64,000 bases of DNA from the NCBI GenBank assembly GCA_015501055.1, contig JADNYV010000010.1:124001-188000 (forward strand), written 5' to 3'. The translations under genes and the position numbers were made by a program. Source of the stretch: Mucidula mucida (taxonomy: Eukaryota; Basidiomycota; Agaricomycetes; Agaricales; Physalacriaceae). The notes beneath the pieces were generated by a model, which had not been told where the DNA came from, did not search any database, and was given only the letters and a program-made list of their open reading frames with translations. Every line of letters starts with the position of its first letter. Position 1 is the first letter of the stretch. Shown in pieces: positions 29,116-40,242 of this stretch.

Positions 29116-31297
29116 ATGGCGACTTTTCTGTATTTTGCTGCTCTCGTGGGACTTGCTCGAGGCGTTCCTCAAGTGCAGGTCGGAAACACGACGTTGATTG
29201 GACGCGACGTTACACTCCTGCAGCAGGACTTTTTCGGCGGTGAGCGTCTTCCATGGTTCTGCAGTGCCCATCACCTCAAGATAAACAGGTATTCCCTTTG
29301 CTGAGCCTCCGTTGGGTGAGCTTCGTTTGAAAGCACCTGTGACAAAGTTCTTTTTGGACGACGACGTCTTTGACGCCTCAAGTTTTGGTCCGGGTTGTCT
29401 ACAGCCGGTGCGTGTGTTCTTGCCAGGGCTTTCCCACACAATGTGATACCTAGTCCATGCGACAGAACGCGTCCTTCCCCATTTCGGAGGACTGTCTCAC
29501 GATCAATATATTCCGTCCCTCAGGCATTTCCCCGAACGCGTCACTGCCAGTATTATTCTGGTTGCAATGTCTCCTTTGAGAGGTTTGTTTTACTGACGTG
29601 TTCGCTAGGGCTTATGGCGGAGGCTTCCTTGGGGGCGCATCCTCGATCTACAATGGCAGCGCTCTCGTTGCCCAGAGTGTACTGAGGGTAGATGAATGCT
29701 CCTCTCACTCGTTTCATCCACCTGACACTACGGGCTTGTAGGGAACCCCCATCATCTACGTGAACTTCAACTACAGGCTCGGCCCCCTGGGATTCCCTCA
29801 AGGAACGAAGCTGACTTTCGTGGAGAGCTTAATCTCGCCCTCAAAGATTATTGGAGCTCTGCAATGGGTACAGACAATATTCAAGCGTTTGGAGGTGATG
29901 AAAGCAAGGTGGGTGGTAATATTCGTGTTCGTGAATGTTCAACTTGAAGAGTAAAGTGTTAGGTGACCATATTCGGGGAGAGCGCAGGGGCAATCATGAC
30001 AGCTGTGCTCTTACTCCAGCGTCAATCTCGCAGTTCGCCCGAGGTGCTGTAAGTTACTCGGAGGTTTTCTGCTCCGGTCAGTGACTCATGCTGCCAGATA
30101 CTTGAATCCGGCTCGGCTGCGTCCAGCCTGACGTTCGGTGCTCGTGCTCGTCAAGACAGCTGGGAGATTTGTGACTGGCATTAGTAGCTGCGAGCAACTA
30201 GTCACGACGAGCGTCACCTTTGATTGCATACGACGTGCCAATACATCGGAGGTGTTCGACGGTTGCTGAATTCAATTGCAAAAGCCGACGAACAGTTTCC
30301 TTTTGGACCGACTCTGGACGGTCCTCAGGGTCTCTTCCAGGACTTTCCATCTCGACTGTTCAGTGAAGGAAAGTTTTCTCAGCTCCCTTTCATTGCTGGA
30401 ACAAATTTGGATGAAGGTAAGGTGAACTCTGCCTCGTTTCCCTCATAGTTCCTCAATATTTCACGTAGGTACTTTATTCGTGCCACCGACGATAAATCTC
30501 ACCGAGGAGGAGGAAAAGGCTCTCGTCGTGGCGAATTTCTCTCCGCCCGGTCTTCCAGAACAGGTAGTCGACAGGCTTTTCGAGCTCTATCCTGACGATC
30601 CTGCTCTTGGTTCCCCTTACAATACAGGGAACGAGACTTTTGGTTTAGCAAATAGCTTCAAACGGATGGCGTCTCTCAGTCAGCTAATCTTTATTCCCAT
30701 TTGTACCTCACGTTTATCAATGCTTCCAGGTGGCGATTTCAGCTTCCAATCTCAAAGAAGACTGCTGTCGCAGACGGCTGCCAAAGCTGGCGTCAAGACG
30801 TACGGTTATCTGTTTGAACAACGTTTGTTGTCAAGAGAGCCGTTCCTTGGAGGCAAGCTTCACGCTTTTTTGAGTGAAGGCTCTCTGCTGAAAACGGACA
30901 GTCGCTCATGGCAATGAAGTGTTCTTTGTGTACGGACTCGTTCCGTTTCTAAACGAAACGGTGTCGTCCATTGCACTGAGTCGTGTGATGATTGACTACT
31001 GGCTTTCATTTGCCACAAGTCTTGACCCTAACGATGGCTTGGGTGTTTCTCGTACGTCTTTGCCTCGACTGTGAACGTCATGTACTAATTGCGCCACCAG
31101 GTCCACTATGGCCCGAGTATACACTCGATAACCAGGTATATGTTTATGTCTACATGTCCGAGGCTGATATTTACGCTGATTTGACTTGCCAGGTTGTGAT
31201 GCAGTTAAATGGTGACAATCTGACTGCTATCCCAGACGATTATCGAAAAGAGCAGATTGACTTCATAAACGACAACGCTGTGCTATTTCACCATTGA
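29116..31297 (+). pseudogene. Type-B carboxylesterase/lipase, reading frame broken in the middle
   Basis: The 5' exons encode a signal-peptide-like start (MATFLYFAALVGLARG), GIPFAEPPLGELRLKAP, ISEDCLTINIFRPSG, WAYGGGFLGGASSIYNGSALV and YVNFNYRLGPLGFPQG. The nucleophile elbow VTIFGESAGA is present. The 3' exons encode FPFGPTLDGPQG, LPFIAGTNLDEGT, VKTYGYLFEQ, the VAHGNEVFFVYG block with the family His, and a normal C-terminus with stop at 31295-31297. Between about 29804 and 30264, however, the conserved protein is spread over changing frames. Each switch sits at a short A or T run (near 29804, 29848, 29875, 30011, 30165 and 30263) and fits a loss of one or two bases. No base-substitution stop is needed. 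One intron, 30853-30901, has a GC donor (AG|GCAAGC). The product would be a secreted alpha/beta-hydrolase if intact. It is either a young pseudogene or an assembly error. Confidence 0.75.
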
Positions 31298-31610
31298 GTA
31301 CAGAGGAACGAAATGTATATGTCTGATTCGAAGTAACGATGGTCGTGCCACATTTTAGACAGCCTAACTGCGTCTGAATTAAAAGGCAAGCAAAGCATGA
31401 CGAGTATACGAATTCAATTGAGCCTCCGTACGATGAGCTCTTGTTATGGACCACATTCCATACGCATCCCATTTGAGTCCCTTGCAATATTTCGCATCAT
31501 GTAATGATCGCAAAGTCTCCTGACTAATGCTGATATTCACCTCAGGAATTTGCGCCACGCTGGTGAAAACCAAATTGACGTCACCGATGAGATTCTCGAG
31601 ATAAACCATC
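31298..31610. other. Intergenic region, nothing recognised
   Basis: Holds the 3' end of the carboxylesterase and the upstream region of the small membrane-protein gene. No further feature seen. Confidence 0.5.
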
Positions 31611-32247
31611 ATGTCGATTGAAAGCAATCGTTTCCGCCTCATCCTCGTTGCGGCCGCGGGTCTCGATATAGCATTTTTTTCCTTCATGCTCTTCCTAGGC
31701 GAAGGAGCCTTTCAGCCTTATACATCACTCATCTATCAAATTATCCAGCCGATCTGTCTCATCATCATCCTCGCATTACGCTGGTTCTACGAAACGCCTT
31801 TGGAAACAGTGCAGGAGGTTGCGCGATTGAGAAACTGGCGCTGGGCGCGTGCGTATAAGAAGCCAGATGAGGGTTCAACACAACCTGAGCGGCCCGACAT
31901 CCATCTTTCAGACCATGGCGTCTACCTGGAAGCTGGAGGTCATCTCTCTGCGCTATTCGCGCAATGGGTGTTCTGGCTGTGGTTACTCTTTCCGGTGAAA
32001 TGTGTGTCATTCTACTCACCCATAGGTATATGCGAAATGATTGACCGATTATTATCTAGTTTTCTACTTGACGATCCCCGGCGCACTGGTTGTCGCCATT
32101 TGTATCTGGCAGTGCCGAATGAGCTTCTTGGGTCCTAGCCATGAGGGGAATCGCAGACTCAATTTTGAAGTACGCTCACAAACAGAAGAACGGACTGCCG
32201 ATCCTTATGAACAGTCTGGTGAGCTTCACTTCCGGCATGAAGGCTAG
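31611..32247 (+). CDS. Small predicted membrane protein, family not recognised
   Basis: Two exons (31611-32001 and 32060-32247, 58 nt intron) give 192 residues. Hydrophobic segments are LILVAAAGLDIAFFSFMLFLG, SLIYQIIQPICLIIILAL, LFAQWVFWLWLLFP and, after the intron, FYLTIPGALVVAICIW, suggesting three or four membrane helices with a charged central loop (about residues 75-105) and a polar C-terminal tail. The donor was placed at GTGTGTC (32002) because it keeps the hydrophobic exon 2 frame open. No conserved enzyme motif is visible. It could be a lineage-restricted protein; no function is proposed. Confidence 0.55.
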
Positions 32248-33084
32248 GCCATTGGTCCTGGGTAAACGAGCATGAACTAGCGATGTGCGTGCACCAAAAT
32301 GACCACACATCTTGTCCAATATCGTTTACAAGGAAATACTGTGTCAATTTCAGAGATTGGCACCAAAGCGACACCTCTTCTTCTGGTCCAGATACTTTAC
32401 GAAGGCCATGCCAAATCGCGACACTTTCGACTACATCACTGGATGTCTCAGACAACGGTTGGAGAACGTGAAGTATATCATTTTGGTTCCCGAAGTGCTA
32501 AACCTTCTCTTCAGATTGACTTCTTGCTTTAATTGATGCTTGGTTCGGTGGCGACATTGAGTAGGATCATTTCACTCGTATATGCTAGATTTCTCATGCA
32601 GTGACGTTATTCGTGCCGATCCTCACAGACGACGAGTAAAGAGCTTTCTTGGTCCTAGATCAGGGTGGACAGGCTTTTCGATTTGTAGCCTGAACATTGC
32701 TTAGCGCATACATAACATCGTTTTGAGACGTGCCTTCCAGTAACCAAGAAGCGAATCTGCTCAATACTTAGTATCGACTACCTACCCCCATTCCCGTGTC
32801 TCACTCGATTCCCGATTTATCCTGTGACCTAAATTGCCGCGCCCTCAACGCTTGAAATCTTGCTGCAAAGTTTGCGATACTCAAATTTGGCATTCACAAG
32901 GTGAGGGAGGACGCCAACCTCTCTCTCCTTGCTGAGAATATTCAGGATAGATTCAATGTATACATACTAAAATCCAAGGATTGACTGTACGCTTCCGTAT
33001 GTAATATAAAGATGCGGATATAATAGTAGGGAGTGTGCGAAATGGTGATACACATGATGGAATACATGCCAATGAATGAATCTC
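32248..33084. other. Intergenic region between two convergent genes
   Basis: Only short open frames without family resemblance. It should contain the 3' ends of both flanking genes. Confidence 0.5.
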
Positions 33085-34842
33085 TTACGACGCCCATACC
33101 GTCGGCAGCCCGCGTCGAGTGCTCTTGTTACTCCGCCTTGACCCGTCCGCAAAGAACGCGGGTGGAGAATACGGATCCTCATCCTCTTCTAGCGATCCTC
33201 GTCTAGTTGGTTCTCGCCGCCGCCAATCCCACGACGGCTGCTCGCTGTACCCGTCCCAACGCCCATAATCACCATGTGCAGCACTACGCACACGACTCAT
33301 TGGTGCTCTCCGGCTGGACTCCCCATTGACGTCCGCGAGGTGTTTCCGTAGACTCACAATGGAGTTTTGTCGTTTCGGAGGCACGAGAATCTTGGCGAGA
33401 TCCAGTTCGCCGTCGTCGTCGTCACTGACCTCTTCGGCGCTGCTGCTATCAACCTCCACCCCCCATCCGCCTGCGAAGCGCTTCGATTTGACTTTAGACT
33501 TTGACTTGTGATGCTTCGGTTTACTGTTGTGCAAGTCCAATACGTCCCCTTCTACTTTCGTTCTAGCCAAACTGGGAACAACAGATCGAGCGGCCTCCTT
33601 GGCTTTAGCTTTCTCCTTCAAATCGCCACGGTCTCTGCTGAGGGAGGAAGGACGACTGGAAGGCGCGCTATGACAGACGACGCGTGTTCGGCTCACTTCG
33701 CCTTCAGACCGCCGAGACTTTCGACTTGACATCTGGGCCATTAGGTCCGGTGGTCGCAAGTTCTGCCTATCAGCGCTCCTGCCACGGGTATCGTTCTCCT
33801 TGGCCGACTGCTGCGGCCCACCAACGTATCCGACACCGCCAAACATGACCGCGCGTGCAACGGTTTCGAGCCATGTTTTTGGGAGCGGAGGAGGTACATC
33901 TTCCTCGCCTTCACCATTTCCACGCCGCCGTCGGGGTGCAAACTCATCGTCATCGTCATTCAGGTTGAGCTGAAAAGTAGGCGTAGAGCTAGGCCGCGGC
34001 GGTATGCTTGCTACAGATGCCATGTGACGCAGGTATGCGCCTGCACGAGATGGCTGAGGATGCAATATAGGCTCTGACGGCTTGTGTGGCAGGGCAGATG
34101 AGGCCGAAGGGGTTTTCCGATGGTGAGAAAGTGGGGGCGCATTATGCAGGCGGTGCTGAGAGTGGATAGAGGTGTAAGAACTATTGTTGGACGACCGGGT
34201 GGTACCGAGATGATTTGGACTTTGATAGCTAGCTTTTGGGGTCGGTCCCGCACATTCGATAGATGATGGAGTTGATGGCCTGTTGGGGAGCGGGGAGCGT
34301 GGTAGATGCGACTGTCTGGTAAGGCGTTGGGGTAGAGGAGATGCCGGCGGCGACCGAACAATGAGGGAATTTGAGCGCGATGGCAGTTCATTACGGGATT
34401 TGGCAGGTGTCTCTCTTAGACTGGATGATCGACTGAGAGTGTTGCCCGGCATGAGCCCTGTGATGAATCCAACTACAGAGCCAACACCGCGTAAGTTTCG
34501 CGGCGGTTTGCCATCTGCGCGTGTCTGCTCTGTCTGTCGCTCAATCCGCTCCGTTTCAGGTGTGAATACACGTGTTTCCTTGTATCCTGCCTCCTTGAGC
34601 AGATCCTCCAGGCGTTCGTATGTCTGTGACTTGCCCCGCCGATGCAAAGGGACGCGCCCAAGTTCCGGGTACCGCGACCGCGACCGTCCAGGCCGCGATA
34701 CAGGCGTCTCGGGCTGCGGCGGTGACGAACCAGATGAGTTGGAGATAGAGTTGGACGTTGACAGCGACGGCGTAATTGTAGATTGCGATGATGACGGTGT
34801 GGAGCACACGGGAGACTGGACGGCGAGTCTGAATATTATCAT
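33085..34842 (-). CDS. Long Ser/Arg/Pro-rich, intrinsically disordered protein
   Basis: A single uninterrupted reading frame of 585 codons. Composition is strongly biased to Ser, Arg and Pro, with many SP/TP and RSxS motifs that could be phosphorylated, and acidic clusters such as NDDDDEF and EEVSDDDDGELD. The most ordered-looking segments are PELGRVPLHRRGKSQTYERL with the adjoining LEDLLKEAGYKETRVFTPETER (about residues 58-100), a hydrophobic patch GVGSVVGFITGLMPGNTLS, and KTWLETVARAVMFGGVGYVGG (about residues 324-344). Such short conserved islands in disordered sequence are common in basidiomycete-specific proteins. No family is recognised. The start at 34842 opens the frame; a downstream ATG is possible. 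Its length without a stop in a region where others are broken supports it being a real gene. Confidence 0.6.
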   Translation of the reverse strand: MIIFRLAVQSPVCSTPSSSQSTITPSLSTSNSISNSSGSSPPQPETPVSRPGRSRSRYPELGRVPLHRRGKSQTYERLEDLLKEAGYKETRVFTPETERIERQTEQTRADGKPPRNLRGVGSVVGFITGLMPGNTLSRSSSLRETPAKSRNELPSRSNSLIVRSPPASPLPQRLTRQSHLPRSPLPNRPSTPSSIECAGPTPKASYQSPNHLGTTRSSNNSSYTSIHSQHRLHNAPPLSHHRKTPSASSALPHKPSEPILHPQPSRAGAYLRHMASVASIPPRPSSTPTFQLNLNDDDDEFAPRRRRGNGEGEEDVPPPLPKTWLETVARAVMFGGVGYVGGPQQSAKENDTRGRSADRQNLRPPDLMAQMSSRKSRRSEGEVSRTRVVCHSAPSSRPSSLSRDRGDLKEKAKAKEAARSVVPSLARTKVEGDVLDLHNSKPKHHKSKSKVKSKRFAGGWGVEVDSSSAEEVSDDDDGELDLAKILVPPKRQNSIVSLRKHLADVNGESSRRAPMSRVRSAAHGDYGRWDGYSEQPSWDWRRREPTRRGSLEEDEDPYSPPAFFADGSRRSNKSTRRGLPTVWAS

Positions 34843-35458
34843 CGCCGTTTTAGACTCGACAACGCACCGTTACAGTTTGTACCCGCTGTCGACGACTTGG
34901 AGCGTCGATGGTAGCCGCCATGGCACCCAGTGGCCTATGCTATGTAATCCAGTACGCTCTACAGTGAGCTCGCTGTCGACAACGATGACGGACCACTTGT
35001 TGTCGATGTCCTGCGTGTCGGTCGATGATGGGAAAAGCCTGAAATTATTTGTGCGAGCAGGGCCGCTGATGTAAGCTCTCTCATCACATGACGGCGCGTG
35101 AATCTCGCGGAAATTCTTTCTCTGCTTCCTCTCGGCCGTACCGGTGCGCCTAACTGATGTCGCAGTACTGTCTCTGTCTTCGCTGCTTGGGGCTTGTGTG
35201 GCGATCAATGATTCTTCCCTTATCAAGGTAAAAGCTCTCCCGCCAGGTAACCACGCCCTATGTAACCCGTCTACGCGCTGATATTAGGTCTCGAGGAACG
35301 AAACGGTTTGCTCGCGCCGTACGTACCTGTTATTCTCTTTACCCAGCAGATCGCTAGGAGACAGCTCAATCGAATATTAATGAATTCTAGAGTCTGTTCA
35401 ACACACAGGAGGACGTGTGTTGGACCACACAGGGGTCGTTGGTTGGCCTCTTACCACT
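34843..35458. other. Intergenic region upstream of the disordered-protein gene
   Basis: A minus-strand open frame at 34870-35226 (118 codons) lies directly upstream of the disordered-protein gene but has no recognisable domain and may be 5' untranslated sequence. Nothing else is supported. Confidence 0.35.
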
Positions 35459-36009
35459 ATGAGCTGGGAACCTCGAGTCCTTGAGCTTGTTTTTCTTCCG
35501 CGACTCGTTCCACACCTCTATCCCGGTGTACACCCACGCCGGGCGAAAGCCCGCAGGGCAAAACGAGGAGACTCACCCTACGCGCGCATGTCACCCTGCG
35601 CCCGCAAGAGTAGCCTTTCTCAGTTAGTCTTTCATTATCTAGCTCAGACTTTTACACTTTTTGACAACTGGCAGGGTTCTCGACGTCGACGCCTTGACTG
35701 CAGAACAGGACAAACGATGTACTGCGTATCGGCCATGTCCTCGTGCTCAGTCTCTGGACGAGTTTTCCGGATTCGAGATAATCTCCTTATGTTCCCCGCA
35801 CTTCGAGGAGCAAGAGTCTGACTACTTGGACGAGGAAGATTTGTCCTCATTCAGAACACTGTAAGCTTATACTCTATGACCACCATCCCACTCAACCCCA
35901 CCGATACAGCTCCTTCGAAGTCACGATACAGGTATACTGACTTCCACCCCTATACAAGACAGGCCGTCTTCTGACCACCAAATAGGTCCATCTATATCTG
36001 ACGGCCTAG
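35459..36009 (+). CDS. Putative small acidic protein, family not recognised
   Basis: Candidate gene starting at ATG 35459 (MSWEPRVLELVFLPRL). A later exon encodes VDALTAEQDKRCTAYRPC and then an acidic stretch, EEQESDYLDEEDLSSF. Two more GT-AG introns join to TLSFEVTIQVHLYLTA and a TAG at 36007-36009. The join from the first exon is not settled. The acidic frame and well-placed splice sites argue for coding, but no homologous family is known to me. Confidence 0.3.
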
Positions 36010-36014
36010 GCGCC

Positions 36015-36427
36015 ATGGAGCGTGTCGAACTCATCACAATGGCTAAGGCATCCGCGGTCGAGTGCTACGGCGACTCGCTTTGGGACGAAGGGGACATTTT
36101 CGACGAGCTTGACTATTACGTCGGTCAATGATTTTACACTATCATTTGAAGAATTATTCTTACAATCGCTACTCACTCATAATCAATACTTACAAGAGGC
36201 CTTCCATCTACCAGTCGACGACGTTCGTTGTGGACGAAGACCACTTAGTGACTGTTAGTCGGCCCAAAGGTCTAGCTTGGGTCAACACGCACCCCACTAC
36301 CAACGAAGACAGCCGACATCCTAGCGATTTCTATCTCAATGGCCATCGGTACCTCTCATTCTTCTTGCAGACACCGAAGATTGTACGCACCTGGAGTCAC
36401 TACATTGATGAGACGCGCCGAAATTAA
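36015..36427 (+). CDS. Putative small protein, family not recognised
   Basis: ATG at 36015 opens MERVELITMAKASAVECYGD with a following acidic stretch (DEGDIFDELDYY), then an intron starting at GTCGGT leads to the exon RPSIYQSTTFVVDEDHLVTV, continuing to a stop at 36425-36427. It begins six bases after the stop of the preceding candidate, so the two may be parts of one gene with a different intron. The 3' end overlaps no other gene; the convergent O-fucosyltransferase-like gene ends 250 bp away. No function is proposed. Confidence 0.3.
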
Positions 36428-36675
36428 TTTGCCCGCCGAATCAAACACTCCTTCCGAATACTTCGAAACACTTGTAATACTAGCACACTTCTGGCCTTCA
36501 ACAACAAACATCATGAGAAGGCCCAAGAGTCCCGCGTTAACGGCTACTACTGTCATTCGTTCATACAGTAGTACTGTTACAGCCGCGTCTTGGAGATGGC
36601 CATCAAGTCGAGTAGACTTTGATATCGAATCCCGTCTCCTTACGGTCTCGATTCCGTCACAGTACTTGATGAGAA

Positions 36676-38185
36676 TCAATAGAACCGAACACTCAATGGG
36701 CTCTTTCCGTCGACCAAGCGGCGATGCACTATATTGCTCGTGAAGGAGGACCACTGTGACCGCTAAATCAGTACCTTGAACAGAGAAAACCAAAACTTGA
36801 ACTGACCCCATTGCCGATGAAAACACCTGCTCTTCGCGCAATATCCATATCGATGGCCATCGCGACTTCCTTCTGCTCCACACTCTCCAAAAAAGATCCT
36901 TACTAGTCCTCACAGAAGACCAGCCATCGTTCATCAACAGATCCATCAGCTGGTCCAACCATTCGCCCTTCTCATTCGTCAAGATGTAAACAACGTCCAA
37001 ATCTCCGCCGTCATAAGCATCTCTGGCATGCCGTATCTTCCGAACCACCTCTTCGATAGACGGTAAACACCGACGCATATAATCTCAAAGTTCTCGGGCG
37101 TATTCGTCCCCCATCCAGCGCCCGGTGGGGGAATGAATCGATCAGGAAGAAATTCAAGTTGGTTCCATCCATAGAACGTCGAGCTCCAGGTCGCGAAATG
37201 TTTACAAGCACCCTCATAATCGCCTCTGCGTATATGGAGGGAAAGGACGCGATCATATGGCGACGCACCAGCCTTGACAGCAGGACGAGGCGTGCGGGGC
37301 AGAAACAAGTACTCATTCCTATCCACCGCAGCGTTCACGATCGGAGATGCGGCGAGGAGGCGGGAAACAGGCGATGATGAGAATGAATCCCAAAGTGGTA
37401 GCAGGCGCGTATTTCCCCACAGCCATATGTCGAAGATCTGAGGGAACCCGTCATCGGAGGAGGGCACGATATCGATGCAGCGCTCCGGCGCGGTGCGCAG
37501 AAAGTCTGCCCACTTGGCGACAATTCGATCGCCGGTTCATCTCCCATGCCCTGCTTCAGGTCCGAGGTGTTGACATACCGTCGCTCCTCGTGGGGCATAC
37601 GACGTCAAACCAAGCAGTCGATATAGAACGCGGTGTTGTATCGTCGACATCCCAAGAGCCTCCAGTGACGGCCCCGACATGAGTGCGTTGAGCGGGGTAT
37701 GTGGCGGCCATTGACGTTGGCTTTTCTCTTTGTCGGAAAAGCTCCACGGGTAATGGTGGCCAGCCCACACGTAGTCAGAAAAGACGTAGCCCCGTCCGGA
37801 TGCATGGGCAAGGTGTGCGTTCATCAATCTTTAATGAGATGAATGTCAGCATCTGTCGGGAAAAGCGGCAAAAGGGAAAGCCAAGAAAGGCCCACCCCAC
37901 GTACATCTCGTTGAGGATGTTGTTCCACCCTAGGTTCTGTGCTTGGTTGGAGAACCTCACGTAGCGGCCAGTGGCGCCGTCTGGCGCACTGACGTGGAGG
38001 TCGTGTTGCGGCAAATGCTCCTCCCATCGTTTCAACCAGTCCCAGTCGGAGGAGGAGGAACATCCACTGCTTCGGAGTAGTGAAAGATACTTTGACCCGA
38101 GGCAATGACGATGAGGTCCAGTACCATATGAGAAAGGCCACAAGGAGAGGAGAAAGAGTATTGAGGGAAACCTACGTCCCGTCAT
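36676..38185 (-). pseudogene. O-fucosyltransferase-like (basidiomycete family) gene with five frame breaks
   Basis: Start at 38185 gives a signal-peptide-like N-terminus (FPSILFLLSLWPFSYG). Conserved blocks follow in order: RYVRFSNQAQNLGWNNILNEM, NAHLAHASGRGYVFSDYVW, TPLNALMSGP, GGSWDVDDTTPRSISTAWF, FPQIFDIWLWGNTRLLPLW, SLHIRRGDYEGACKHFATW, IPPPGAGWGTNTPENFE, LDVVYILTNEKGEWL, TSKDLF, and after a last intron WSSFTSNIVHRRLVDG, ending at 36676. The RRGD and C-terminal WSSFTSN segments fit GDP-fucose O-fucosyltransferase-like proteins. Conserved protein switches frame at five points: near 37670 (CC), 37592 (CCCC), 37522 (TT), 37081 (TT) and 36889-36894 (T6), each repaired by one extra base in the run. 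All are single-base contractions; no substitution stop is present. Either a young pseudogene or homopolymer miscalls. A TATA-like element lies 75 nt upstream. Confidence 0.75.
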
Positions 38186-39023
38186 AAGAAGTGTAGAGGT
38201 CTTCGTGACGGCCGTTTATCCATTGCGATGTTGACGAACAAGGTCCATCTCCGACGCGTTTTATATCCCTCGCACGCGGCGTCAATACTGCCGCTATAAA
38301 CGGACGTGCGCAAGGGTCAAGACGGCTGGCCTACGATCAAACGTGATTGATAAGTACTTTCTGTGACGACTGACGACCAAAGGCTGTATAACAAGACGGG
38401 TTCGTATCACCGTCGAGTCATGGGGAATGCTCCGTATAGCCAAAGCTGTAGAACCGACCGTATTCGAGCTTCATACGCATAGTCGACTGGCACCGAAGAA
38501 GGTCCATGTCAGCATATTTCTTGGGCTTGGCAAGGATTCTATCATCTGCAGGCTAGGTTAGGGAACCGTGTGCTGTACGCATACAACGAGGTGATCTGAG
38601 GACTCGAGGGGTACTAGCGAGCCGAGTACGTATACTGAAACACAGAGTACTGATTTCGGAGGGTTCCGTGGGGAACCGCGATGTGCAGGAGCCGTAGCAA
38701 GTACAAGTACGACTGAGATGTTAGGAATGATTAGTCAGTCCAATGGCCATGAGGATGAAGATGAACAGCTACAAAATCGCACCATTTGTAGGACGTTCGT
38801 AACGCGCAGCCTTCTGGTAGTCATCTGGCTTCATAAGGTAGAGATGTCTCTTGTGGCGCGCTTGGGCCGTCCAAACCCGAGAGTACATAACAAGTTTTGA
38901 TTGCCGGCACAATTTTGGTTGCCGACATTTGGCGGGCCGGCCACAGATTCTTACGCTCGACCACCACTGTCACTCTCGAACTTTTTGAAGGTTCGGGAAA
39001 GTAAACAAGGCGACCCTTGACTG
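38186..39023. other. Divergent intergenic region between the O-fucosyltransferase-like gene and PIG-P
   Basis: Promoters of both genes should lie here. Apart from the TATA-like element listed separately nothing was recognised; short open frames are not convincing. Confidence 0.45.
38260..38265 (-). promoter_or_regulatory. TATA-like element of the O-fucosyltransferase-like gene
   Basis: The minus strand reads GATATAAAAC here, 75 nt before the ATG at 38185. A core promoter of normal spacing in front of a frame-broken gene fits recent or only apparent inactivation. Confidence 0.4.
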
Positions 39024-39593
39024 ATGCAGGAACCAACATCACCTACATCTCCTGTAGCGCCATTCCCGCCTCTTCCACCTCCAGAATTCCGTAGCCGGGC
39101 ACCTGAATTTTACGGATTCGTTGCTTGGACATCGACTTCTCTGGGTTTTGTCCTCTATCTCTTGTGGGCCCTTCTTCCTGATGAAGCAATCATCTCTCTG
39201 GGAATAACCTGGTACCCTAACAGGTGAGTAATTCGTTTGATTTATGAGGCATCTATTTACTTGATCATCTTCAGAGAATGGGCTGTGTTACTACCAGCTT
39301 ATTCAGTGGTTCTGTTCCTCCTAGGGTACCTTGTTTACTTTGCACTTGCTCTCTTTGGGACACCTTCTTTTTCTGAAATTAGAACTATCACTGGTAAATA
39401 CGCCTTCCTCTTACTGCATACATTTACTTGTCCTTCAACAGACAGTCATGTTCACCTGCCACCAACTGATACTCGGACACCTTTGCAAGAGGCATACATA
39501 CCTTTAGCTGGTAGTGATGCAGTTCCTGAACTCTATGACATCCCAATCAGTCTTGCAAATCGTGTCCTGTATAGAGAGCGACGTCGCCAATGA
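39024..39593 (+). CDS. GPI19: PIG-P subunit of GPI-GlcNAc transferase
   Basis: Three exons give a protein of about 157 residues. After a Pro-rich N-terminus (SPVAPFPPLPPPEF) comes the PIG-P domain: EFYGFVAWTSTSLGFVLYLL (first membrane helix), then ITWYPNREWAVLLPAYSVVL into the second helix LLGYLVYFALALF. The C-terminal tail holds DIPISLANRVLYRERRRQ. PIG-P/Gpi19 is a small subunit of the ER complex that transfers GlcNAc to phosphatidylinositol, the first step of GPI anchor synthesis (family knowledge). Introns fall after NR (AACAG|gtgagt) and after the TIT codons (CTG|gtaaat), both in frame. Size and topology match the family. Stop TGA is at 39591-39593. Confidence 0.9.
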
Positions 39594-40242
39594 GGACCTT
39601 TGTTGCCTGGTCTGTCATTTCGGGACCTGCTGCAGTGATGACCGGATTCCCCACAGAGACGCTGCATTTGATGATATCTGGCATTGTCTTGGGTCTGTAT
39701 CGCCGATTTCCTGTTCCATCGCGTCAACAATCCCATCTCTTGCCACCACGCGAAGTGCGATTCCGTCTGCAACGGCTGGGGCCCACTCCACTGCATCCAT
39801 TTTTCAACCTAGCTAGTTCTCCGCCAGATTAGCTCTCGATGGTGCGCCCTTACGGGAAATGTCCGTGCGGCCATAAGTCTTTAGAGCACATTTGATAGGC
39901 GAGCCATACCACCGTACGTCGACGTCACAATTGACAACCTGTTACTCGACGAAGCAAGCCTTCCAATCGTCGTTATCATCTATACTTACAGTACTCAGAA
40001 CGATCTTTGCCGACCTACAACCTTCTTGGTATATCGCTATTCGTTCATTCGCCGGTGTCAACCTAACTGTTACCGCACTAGTTAGCGACTTGGGTTCATG
40101 TCATTGTGCGATCGGGTATTCGGGGGCCGTCTGCGTTTCGGCCGATAGGTCGGGAGCATCCACGAGTCATCATCCCTTGGCTATTTAATGCACCGAAAGA
40201 ACTTATGTCAACTTGGCTTCCCTCTGCCTCTGCCTGGACATC
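39594..40242. other. Intergenic region between PIG-P and the MFS transporter
   Basis: No coding region supported. It holds the presumed promoter of the downstream transporter. Confidence 0.5.

Noticed and set aside
34283..35074. 263-codon plus-strand open frame opposite the disordered-protein gene
   Set aside because: It mirrors the minus-strand Ser/Arg-rich gene and is explained by that gene's codon composition.
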